Source: an uncultured Actinomycetes bacterium (GTDB lineage Bacteria > Actinomycetota > Thermoleophilia > Solirubrobacterales > Solirubrobacteraceae). Taken from it: 64,000 nt of DNA. The notes beneath the pieces are model-generated. The model was not told where the DNA came from, did no database searches, and was given only the letters and a program-made list of their open reading frames with translations. The DNA lies in assembly GCA_937888775.1 (NCBI GenBank), contig CALAQT010000035.1, positions 1 to 64,000 of the forward strand, in the 5' to 3' direction. Below are positions 57,751 through 64,000 of the stretch, piece by piece. The stretch's first letter is position 1, and the number at the start of each line of letters is the position of its first letter. Both the position numbers and the translations under genes were made by a program.

Positions 57751-59150
57751 GGTAACTCGATGCGGAACGTGGCGCCCTCGCTGGGAGCGGATTCAGCGCG
57801 GATGGTCCCGCCGTGGGCCTCAGTGATCGCCCGAGCGATGGCGAGGCCGAGACCGCTGCCCCCGCGGTCACGCGAGCGGCCGGTATCGATCCGGTGGAAG
57901 CGTTCGAAGATCTGCTCGAGCTGATCAGGTGGGATCCCGGCCCCGCTGTCGGTGACAGAGATCTGAAGACGGTCGCCCCGTGCGCGCGCCGCCACGGCGA
58001 CCTGGCCGCCGGGGTCGGTGTGGGCGACCGCGTTGCGGATGAGGTTGCGGAGCACCTGCGTCAGGCGGTCGGGATCTGCTTGCAGGGTGCCATCGACGGC
58101 CTCCAGCCGAAATTCGCGCTCGCCGAACAGCGGAAGATCGCGACGCAGGTCCTGGAAGAACTCACCCAGGTCGATTGGCCGGGGCTCGACCAGCTGCCCG
58201 GCCTCGGCACCGGCGAGGGTGAGCATGTCGGCGACTAGTCGATCGAGCTCGTCGAGGCGGCGCAGCAACGTCGCCGTGGCCTCGTGTCGGCCGTGCTCGT
58301 CAGTCTCCCGGTCGAGCAGCTCCACCTGAGCGCGTAGGACGGCGAGGGGCGTGCGCAGCTCGTGGGATGCGTCGGAGATGAAGTCGCGCTGGCGCTTGAA
58401 CGCCCTCTCGAGCCGCTCGAGCATGTGGTCAAATGCGTCCGAGAGGACACTGACCTCGCCGCGCGCGGCGAGCGGCCCGGCTCGCAGAGAGAGATCGCCG
58501 GCGTCGACGGCCACGGCAACGCGGGCGATCCGCCGCAGGGGCGCGGCGATCAGGGTGGCCAAGCCGACGCCCGCCGCGATCGCTAGCACCAGAGCGAGCG
58601 TCCCGACGAGCGCAAAGGTGCGCAGCAGGCTCGACTGCGCCTGACTCACGGGGGTCATCGGGTCGGCGACGCGAAGCGTGCCGACGCGCCGGTGGTCATA
58701 GTCGATCGGTTGCGCCAGCACGCGCATGTTCCCGGCCTCGGCGACGGATGCGGTGGCGAGACCAGTGGGCGAGTTGAGCAGGCCGGTCGCGGAGTGTGCG
58801 CTCTGCTCTCGACCTTGCTCAAGGGCAACCAGCTCGGAGTCGTTGCTGACCGTGCGACCTCCGGTGACCTGCACGACGAGGATCAGCGATTCAGCGTGGT
58901 AGCGCTGAGCGGCGATGAACTCGACAGCTTTGCGCTCGAGCGCCGAGGGGGTGGAGAAGCCGGCGCCGGCGCTGAACTGTTGCCACTCGGCGGCCTGCGT
59001 ATGAAGCTGCGCGTCGAGTTGTGCCCGCAGTCGCGAGCTGGTGCCGTTGTAGAGCGCCAGGAAGCTGGCCGCGACTCCGAGCATGCTGACCAGCGCGATC
59101 GCGAGCGCCAGTTGCGCGCGTAGCCCGCCGGGCAGCAGCCGTCTAGCCAC
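57735..59150 (-). CDS. Sensor histidine kinase
   Basis: 471 residues from GTG 59150, overlapping the regulator gene by 8 bp. Two transmembrane helices (near residues 8-30 and about 175-200) bracket an extracellular sensor of about 145 residues. Then come HAMP, a dimerisation domain with FISDASHELRTPLAVLRAQV, and HATPase_c with N box LRNLIRNAVAHTDPGGQV, G1 DSGAGIPPDQ, G2 GGSGLGLAIARAITEAHGG. All phosphotransfer residues are present. The signal is unknown. It pairs with the adjacent OmpR-type regulator. Confidence 0.93.
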   Translation of the reverse strand: MARRLLPGGLRAQLALAIALVSMLGVAASFLALYNGTSSRLRAQLDAQLHTQAAEWQQFSAGAGFSTPSALERKAVEFIAAQRYHAESLILVVQVTGGRTVSNDSELVALEQGREQSAHSATGLLNSPTGLATASVAEAGNMRVLAQPIDYDHRRVGTLRVADPMTPVSQAQSSLLRTFALVGTLALVLAIAAGVGLATLIAAPLRRIARVAVAVDAGDLSLRAGPLAARGEVSVLSDAFDHMLERLERAFKRQRDFISDASHELRTPLAVLRAQVELLDRETDEHGRHEATATLLRRLDELDRLVADMLTLAGAEAGQLVEPRPIDLGEFFQDLRRDLPLFGEREFRLEAVDGTLQADPDRLTQVLRNLIRNAVAHTDPGGQVAVAARARGDRLQISVTDSGAGIPPDQLEQIFERFHRIDTGRSRDRGGSGLGLAIARAITEAHGGTIRAESAPSEGATFRIELPGYRP

Positions 59151-59829
59151 GCGGCACGCGCAGCCGGTAGCCGACGTTGCGTACTGTCTCGATCGGGTCC
59201 GCCTCGCCTTCGTCGCCGAGCTTGCGTCGCAGGTAGCCGATGTAGACCTCCAGCACTTTGGTGCCCGGGTCGAAGTCAAAGCCCCAGACCGCGTTGAGGA
59301 GCTGCTCGCGGGAGAGGACCTGGTCGGGGTGGCGCATCAGATACTCGAGCACCTCGAACTCACGCGCGGTCAGCTGCACATCACGTCCATCGCGCTGCAC
59401 ACGTCGGGTGCGAAGATCCATGCGAACGCCCGCGACCTCCAGCACCGAGGACTCGCGCTGGGACGGTGAGCGCAGCTGGGCGCGCACCCGCGCGAGCAGC
59501 TCCTCGAAGGAGAACGGCTTGGTCATGTAGTCGTTGGCGCCGCGGTCGAGTCCCTCCACCTTCTGCTCGATCGCGGTCCGCGCCGTAAGCACGATGACCG
59601 GCAGCTCCGCCAGCCTGGCCCTTATCGCCCTGAGCACGTGCAGCCCGTCCTTGCCTGGGAGCGTCAGGTCCAGCAGCACGAGCGCGTAATCGCCGGTCAG
59701 AGCTGCCGCCTCGCCGCTCGGGCCATCGTGGCAGACGGTGACCGCATGACCCTCTGCGTGCAGGCTCTGCTCAATGAAGCTCGCCAGGGTGCGCTCGTCT
59801 TCGACGACCAGGATTCGCATTTCAGCCAT
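59143..59829 (-). CDS. OmpR-family response regulator
   Basis: 228 residues from ATG 59829 (other ATG 59820 possible). Receiver: MRILVVEDERTLASFIEQSL, LVLLDLTLPGKDGLHVLRAI with the phospho-Asp, LTARTAIE, NDYMTKPFSFEELLARVRAQ. DNA-binding: LTAREFEVLEYLMRHPDQVL, KVLEVYIGYLRRKLGD and NVGYRLRVP. First gene of a two-gene operon with the kinase. The 146-bp gap to the divergent cluster holds their shared promoter region. Confidence 0.94.
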   Translation of the reverse strand: MAEMRILVVEDERTLASFIEQSLHAEGHAVTVCHDGPSGEAAALTGDYALVLLDLTLPGKDGLHVLRAIRARLAELPVIVLTARTAIEQKVEGLDRGANDYMTKPFSFEELLARVRAQLRSPSQRESSVLEVAGVRMDLRTRRVQRDGRDVQLTAREFEVLEYLMRHPDQVLSREQLLNAVWGFDFDPGTKVLEVYIGYLRRKLGDEGEADPIETVRNVGYRLRVPRG

Positions 59830-59975
59830 CACTCTATGCGTCCGCAGCGGGACAGATCGGGTTGGTAAGGCGCTTCTGAACGGTCACTTACCGCGCTCTT
59901 GACCGGGACATCGAGGCTGATCAGTGTCAATCGGCTGCGCACCCTTCAAGCGCAGCACCACTCCCTGGAGAAACC

Positions 59976-60188
59976 ATGAGATCACGCAAGATCGCGATCG
60001 TCGGCTCGTTCGTCGGACTGTCCTATGCCGCCCCGCCGGTCGCGCTGGCGACGCCCGTGGCGCACCATGGCGCGCAAAGTCCGCGCGCCCGGCGGCGTGG
60101 CGCGACTGATCGCGATCGAGAAGGCAAGAGAGCGTTGACCGGCGTCTTACCGGCGTCTCAACCGCACGCAGCAAGATCTTCACCATGA
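59976..60188 (+). CDS. Small exported peptide, first of the ApbE cluster
   Basis: 70 residues from ATG 59976 after GGAGAAA. The N-terminus MRSRKIAIVGSFVGLSYAA followed by ALAT is a likely signal peptide. The mature part is short and basic and loses protein-like character. Its stop overlaps the next start by ATGA (60185-60188), as with the rest of the cluster. It may be a real leader-like peptide or a frame-damaged one. Confidence 0.4.
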   Translation: MRSRKIAIVGSFVGLSYAAPPVALATPVAHHGAQSPRARRRGATDRDREGKRALTGVLPASQPHAARSSP

Positions 60189-60381
60189 CCGAGGAAGCCC
60201 GGATCAAGATCGCAGCCCTGGTGACGGCGCTGTCCTTTGGGGGGCTGTCTCGGCGGCGACGCTGACGCCCCCTCACCGCGTCACGGCGACAGCCGTCCGT
60301 TCGGTTCAATCAGCCACGCCGGCGCAGCCGGGGCCGGGTGCGAACCACCACTCAAACACTGAACACGAAAGCTATGACTGA
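60185..60381 (+). pseudogene. Small single-pass protein, one base short in a G tract
   Basis: ATG 60185 gives MTEEARIKIAALVTALSFGG and then a premature stop at 60266. Adding one G to the G6 run at 60239-60244 opens a frame: FGGAVSAATLTPPHRVTATA ... TEHESYD, ending at 60381. That stop overlaps the next ATG, so the repaired 66-residue protein fits the chained gene order. One hydrophobic helix is followed by a Pro/Ala-rich, then acidic tail, as in small proteins seen near ApbE genes. Confidence 0.6.
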
Positions 60382-60622
60382 ACACAGCTCATCAACGACT
60401 GCGAGGCCAGCCGCACGGCGGCGACCCTCGTTGTATCGCACCGTGCTGAGCCTCGGGATCGCGGCGATCGCCGCCACGTGGCTGCCGTTCTCGTTCCTTT
60501 ACATCAACGCCCTGAGCAAGCGCGCCACGACCGTGACCGCCACCCGGACGCTCCATACCGCGAGCGCTGGCGCCGTGCCTCAGGCCACGACGCTGGCGAC
60601 CGTCACGACCCGGACCTCATGA
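60374..60622 (+). CDS. Small single-pass membrane protein
   Basis: 82 residues from ATG 60374, overlapping its neighbours on both sides. A basic N-terminus (ARPAARRRPSLYR) leads into one membrane helix, SLGIAAIAATWLPFSFLYI, and an outward Thr-rich tail. A flavinylation target motif (SGA[ST]) is not visible. Probably a membrane subunit of the flavin-dependent system. Confidence 0.6.
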   Translation: MTEHSSSTTARPAARRRPSLYRTVLSLGIAAIAATWLPFSFLYINALSKRATTVTATRTLHTASAGAVPQATTLATVTTRTS

Positions 60623-61596
60623 CAATGCCCGCCACCGAACACGAACACAGCTTCCAGTTGTTCGGCACGACCGTGCGGCTGCTGGTCAGCTCCACGATGG
60701 CGTCCGCGCTGGCCCAGGCGCTGATCACGGGCCGGGTCCAGAGCTGCCTGGAGGCGATCCACCGGGCGCTGACTCGCTTTGAGGCCAACAGCGAGCTCAG
60801 CCTGCTCAACGGCCATGGTGGGGAGTGGGTCCGCGTCTCTGAGACGCTGCTGCAGGGCATTCAGGCAGCCGTGTACGCGGCTCGGCTCAGTGACGGCCTG
60901 GTCGATCCGACGCTGCTGCGCGGCCTGCAACGGGCGGGCTATGCCGGCTCCCGGGTTGGGATTGCCCCCGCGCCGCTGGCCACGGCACTCGCGCGCGCTC
61001 CGGCCCGAGTCGCGGCCGCACCCCACCCCGCCGCAAGCTGGAAACGCATCCAGATTGATGAGAACCGGCCGGCGGTCCGCCTGCCGCGGGGTGTGCGCCT
61101 GGACCTCGGCGGCAGCGCGAAGGGGATGGCCGTGGACATGGCCGCAGGACTGCTGGCCACCAATCCGGCGTTCGCGATCGATGCCGGCGGCGACATCCGT
61201 ATCGGCGGCATGCAGGGCACGCCGCGGACGGTCGAGATCACCCACCCGCTGCACGATCGGCCCGTCCAGCGCTTCTCAGTGACCGCCGGTGCTGTGGCCA
61301 CCAGCGGATTGCGGACTCGGGTATGGGCTACCGAGGACGGGTTTGCTCATCATCTGATCGATCCGGCCCGCGGAGAGCCGGCGTGGACCGGCGTGATCCA
61401 GGCCACCGCCCTGGCACCCAGCACGCTGCAGGCCGAGACGCTGGCCAAAATCGCACTGCTGCGCGGGCCGCTGGCGGGCCGCGCCACGCTTGAGCGTTAC
61501 GGCGGTGCGCTGATCCTCGACAGCGGCCAGCTGATCCTCGTCGGGAACCTACAAGGCGTCGCCGAATTTGCCGCTTCTGACCGCCGGACCGCATGA
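60619..61596 (+). CDS. apbE: FAD:protein FMN transferase (ApbE)
   Basis: 325 residues from ATG 60619 (ATG 60625 also possible). RFEANSELSLLNGHGGEWV, SDGLVDPTLLRGLQRAGYAG, RLDLGGSAKGMAVDMAAGLL and FAIDAGGDIRIGG are ApbE signatures, including the Mg/FAD-binding Asp-Gly-rich segments. ApbE transfers FMN onto a Thr of FMN-binding domains. No signal peptide or lipobox is seen, so it acts in the cytosol or at the membrane face. Start and stop overlap their neighbours (ATGA), placing it in a tight operon. Confidence 0.93.
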   Translation: MTMPATEHEHSFQLFGTTVRLLVSSTMASALAQALITGRVQSCLEAIHRALTRFEANSELSLLNGHGGEWVRVSETLLQGIQAAVYAARLSDGLVDPTLLRGLQRAGYAGSRVGIAPAPLATALARAPARVAAAPHPAASWKRIQIDENRPAVRLPRGVRLDLGGSAKGMAVDMAAGLLATNPAFAIDAGGDIRIGGMQGTPRTVEITHPLHDRPVQRFSVTAGAVATSGLRTRVWATEDGFAHHLIDPARGEPAWTGVIQATALAPSTLQAETLAKIALLRGPLAGRATLERYGGALILDSGQLILVGNLQGVAEFAASDRRTA

Positions 61597-62255
61597 CAAT
61601 GGGCGACCCGACGCAACAGGTGTTCTGGTTCGCCAGCCGCGCGTTTGGGATCACCGCGATGATCGGGCTCGCGGTATCGGTCGCGCTGGGCCTGGCGATG
61701 TCGGGGCGGCTCGTGCGCCGCCCCGGTCTGCCCGCCAAGCTCAAGCATGCCCACGAGTCCCTCACGCTGGTGACGCTGGCGCTGATCGTCGTTCACGCCG
61801 GACTGTTGCTGTTTGATGCCTACCTGCGTCCGGGCCTGGTCGGGATCACCGTTCCGTTCGCGCTGGGCTACCGCCCGGCGTTCACCGGCATCGGGATCAT
61901 CGCCGGCTGGCTGACCGCGATCCTCGGGCTCAGCTTCTACGCCCGCAAGTGGATCGGAACCAAGACCTGGCGGTTCATGCACCGCTTCACGATCCTGGCC
62001 TATTTCCTGGCGCTCGGCCACGCGGTTGGCGCGGGAACCGACGCCCGCAGCCCGTGGATGATCGCGCTACTGACCGGCCTCACCACGCCGATCATCTTCG
62101 CCTTCACCTACCGCATGCTGCCGTCCGCACCGTCCGCCCGCCAGGCGGTCAAGCGACCGGCCAGGTCGTCGCAGGGACAGAGCCGAGCGGCATCGGCGAC
62201 GGCCAGGTCGCGGCAAACGGGACGCGGACGCGCGCATGTACCAGAACCCCTCTAA
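61593..62255 (+). CDS. Ferric-reductase-like transmembrane protein
   Basis: 220 residues, ATG 61593 overlapping ApbE by 4 bp. Five or six hydrophobic helices with paired His: LKHAHESLTLVTLALIVVHA and MHRFTILAYFLALGHAVGAG suggest two b-type haems within the membrane, as in the MsrQ/ferric-reductase superfamily. No flavin domain is attached. It could carry electrons across the membrane to or from a flavinylated partner. The C-terminal 45 residues are basic and Ser/Arg-rich. Confidence 0.8.
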   Translation: MTMGDPTQQVFWFASRAFGITAMIGLAVSVALGLAMSGRLVRRPGLPAKLKHAHESLTLVTLALIVVHAGLLLFDAYLRPGLVGITVPFALGYRPAFTGIGIIAGWLTAILGLSFYARKWIGTKTWRFMHRFTILAYFLALGHAVGAGTDARSPWMIALLTGLTTPIIFAFTYRMLPSAPSARQAVKRPARSSQGQSRAASATARSRQTGRGRAHVPEPL

Positions 62256-62976
62256 TGACCGGCCGGCGGCCATCGCGGCCGGTCCGCTGGTGCTGCTCGT
62301 CGAAGACGAGCGCTCGATCGCCGAACCGTTCGCACACGCGCTGCAGCGCGCCGGCTTCCGCACAACGGTCGCGCAGACGGGCGCCGAGGCGATCTCGCTG
62401 GCGGCGGCCTCCGGTCCGGATGTAATCCTGCTGGACCTCGCGCTCCCCGACGGGGACGGACGCGATGTGTGCCGGCGGATCCGCCGCAATTCGAGCGTGC
62501 CGATCATCATGGTCACGGCCAGCGGCACCGTCACTGACCGCGTAGTCGGACTGGAGCTCGGGGCCGACGACTATGTCGTCAAGCCGTTCGCGACCGGTGA
62601 GGTGATCGCCAGGATCCGCGCCGTCCTGAGGCGCGGGCGGGCGAACTCCCTGGACGGCGACGAACTGGCGGTGCAGGACCTGCGCATCGATGCGAGATCG
62701 CGGCGCGCGTGGCGCGGCACGGACGAGCTTGAGCTGACGCGCAAGGAGTTCGACCTGCTCATGCGGCTCGCCCGAGATGCCGGCCGAGTAGTCACGCGGG
62801 AGTCGTTGATGTCCGACGTCTGGGACATGAACTGGTTTGGATCGACCAAGACGCTCGACGTCCACATCGGCTGGCTGCGGCGCAAGCTCGGGGATGACCC
62901 CGCCAACCCGGTCTACATCCGCACCGTGCGCGGCGTCGGTTTCCGCCTCGCCGATGCGCGACAGCCGGCGCCATGA
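62236..62976 (+). CDS. OmpR-family response regulator
   Basis: 246 residues from ATG 62236 (20-bp overlap). Receiver: VLLVEDERSIAEPFAHALQR, VILLDLALPDGDGRDVCRRI (phospho-Asp), DDYVVKPFATGEVIARIRAV. Winged helix: LTRKEFDLLMRLARDAGRVV, KTLDVHIGWLRRKLGDDPAN and GVGFRLADA. Followed by its kinase with an ATGA overlap. It probably controls the operon it sits in. Confidence 0.93.
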   Translation: MYQNPSNDRPAAIAAGPLVLLVEDERSIAEPFAHALQRAGFRTTVAQTGAEAISLAAASGPDVILLDLALPDGDGRDVCRRIRRNSSVPIIMVTASGTVTDRVVGLELGADDYVVKPFATGEVIARIRAVLRRGRANSLDGDELAVQDLRIDARSRRAWRGTDELELTRKEFDLLMRLARDAGRVVTRESLMSDVWDMNWFGSTKTLDVHIGWLRRKLGDDPANPVYIRTVRGVGFRLADARQPAP

Positions 62977-64000
62977 CCCTGAGGGGCCGGCTGCTGGGCG
63001 CGCTGGCGTATGTGCTGCTGCTGGCGATCGTTGCGTTTGGAGTGCCGCTCGCCCTAACCCTCAGCGCGCGCGTGAACGCGGAAGTCCGCACCCAGGCACA
63101 GGCGCAGGCCGACCTCGTAGCGGCAACGGCGGGCGACCTGCTGGCCCCCGCCAGCCATAAGGAGCTCGCAACGCTCGCGCGCACCGCAGCCGCATCGCTG
63201 CGGGGTCGGGTCCTGATCGTGAACGCGAGCGGCAAGGTGCTCGTTGACAGCGCAGGACCGGCTCAGGTGGGGACCAGCTATGAGAGTCGGCCCGAGATCG
63301 AGCAGGCGCTTGACGGTCGGCAGGTCCAGGTCCAGCGGGCTTCCAAGACGCTCGGCGAGGAGATTCTTGCGACGGCGGTCCCGATCATCCACAACGGCCG
63401 CACCGCAGGGGCGGTGCGGGTCACGCAGAGCGTCGCGGCGGTCCATCAGGCGGTGCTGCACGTCGAACTTGCGCTCGCCCTGATCGGGCTGATCGTGCTC
63501 GGGCTCGGGCTGCTGGCTGGAGGGTTACTCGCGGCGCAGATCGCACGACCGCTGCGTCGGCTCGAGGGGGTGGCCCGCCGTGTGGCGCAGGGCGACCTGC
63601 GTGCCCGCGCGAAGGTCGAGGGGAGCCTTGAGCAGCGTTCGTTGTCGAGTTCGTTCAATGAAATGACAGATCGGATCGCTCGCCTCCTGAACGCGCAACA
63701 GGACTTCGTCGCGGACGCGTCGCACCAGCTACGGACGCCGCTCACGGGGCTGCGCCTGCGCCTGGAGGAGGCAAAGGCGCTCGCCGGAGGTCCCGCCGCC
63801 GCCCACGAGCTTGCCGAGGCCATCCACGAGGTCGACCGCCTGTCGCACACGGTCGAGGAGTTGCTGCTCCTGAGCCGCGCGGGCGAGCGACAGCTCGCCG
63901 GCGCGCCGGTCCACCTCGGTGACGTCGTGGCGGACGCGCTACGCCGCTGGAGGCCGCAAGCGACCGAGCGCGGGACCACGCTCGCGCACCGGCGCGAAGG
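62973..64000 (+). CDS. Sensor histidine kinase (partial)
   Basis: 342 codons from ATG 62973, running past the right edge. Membrane helices at about 8-30 and 165-188 surround a sensor of roughly 130 residues. A HAMP segment (RPLRRLEGVARRVAQGDLRA) precedes the dimerisation helix FVADASHQLRTPLTGLRLRL with the phospho-His. The ATPase domain is beyond the window. It pairs with the regulator just upstream. Confidence 0.93.
   Translation, partial: MTLRGRLLGALAYVLLLAIVAFGVPLALTLSARVNAEVRTQAQAQADLVAATAGDLLAPASHKELATLARTAAASLRGRVLIVNASGKVLVDSAGPAQVGTSYESRPEIEQALDGRQVQVQRASKTLGEEILATAVPIIHNGRTAGAVRVTQSVAAVHQAVLHVELALALIGLIVLGLGLLAGGLLAAQIARPLRRLEGVARRVAQGDLRARAKVEGSLEQRSLSSSFNEMTDRIARLLNAQQDFVADASHQLRTPLTGLRLRLEEAKALAGGPAAAHELAEAIHEVDRLSHTVEELLLLSRAGERQLAGAPVHLGDVVADALRRWRPQATERGTTLAHRRE

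Overview
The window is high-GC DNA with actinobacterial gene content. A roughly 1,600-residue NAD-dependent glutamate dehydrogenase, single-chain acyl-CoA carboxylase, V4R/GAF/GGDEF signalling protein, DUF5335, DUF2294, PPOX and two-domain UspA proteins, GTG/TTG starts and GGAGG ribosome sites fit a soil member of the Thermoleophilia (Solirubrobacterales-like). That placement is inferred from family recognition by eye, not from a search.

Layout. (1) 1-12 kb is a decayed, gene-poor stretch. Between a partial hydrolase and a PsiE-like gene on one side and a frameshifted amino-acid decarboxylase on the other lie fragments of an IS1380 transposase, glycerol kinase, MerR and OmpR regulators, a hemerythrin, a cupin, a SnoaL protein and Ssb. 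A diguanylate cyclase gene in it is flanked by an inverted repeat. (2) 12.4-19.8 kb carries the decarboxylase (split at a G9 tract), the large glutamate dehydrogenase and DUF2294. (3) 20.0-32.1 kb, minus strand, holds a tightly coupled operon of a KASIII-like condensing enzyme, a giant acyl-CoA carboxylase whose biotin carboxylase domain looks catalytically dead, and a PHA synthase. Upstream are STAS, SDR and patatin genes. (4) 33-37 kb is a surface-sugar locus: a UDP-galactopyranose-mutase-like gene divergent from two glycosyltransferase-like genes. (5) 36.9-41.5 kb is a LacI-controlled CUT2 sugar ABC importer with an internally deleted mannose-6-phosphate isomerase and a perfect 20-bp operator. 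(6) 41.7-48.2 kb holds small stress and house-keeping genes: zinc-ribbon proteins, an Hsp20 remnant, DUF5335, hydrolases, SRPBCC, PPOX, UspA and a novel two-repeat protein. (7) 48.6-54.6 kb is an operon of PEP synthase, an acyltransferase and an SRPBCC-acyl-CoA-synthetase fusion, convergent with an intact hsp20. (8) 55-57.6 kb is a one-chain molybdenum hydroxylase. (9) 57.7-64 kb has a two-component pair on the minus strand and a chain of overlapping plus-strand genes: small membrane proteins, ApbE flavin transferase, a ferric-reductase-like membrane protein, a response regulator and a histidine kinase that runs off the window.

Working together: the KASIII-carboxylase-PHA synthase operon suggests carbon storage through malonyl-CoA condensation rather than a thiolase. 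PEP synthase and the lipid-activation genes fit gluconeogenic growth on fatty acids. The ApbE/ferric-reductase cluster suggests membrane flavin electron transfer under its own two-component control. Frameshifts are common in the first 12 kb, yet 4.9-kb and 5.3-kb reading frames elsewhere are open, so true decay is more likely than uniform sequencing error. Isolated G-run frameshifts (12550, 60239) could still be read errors.
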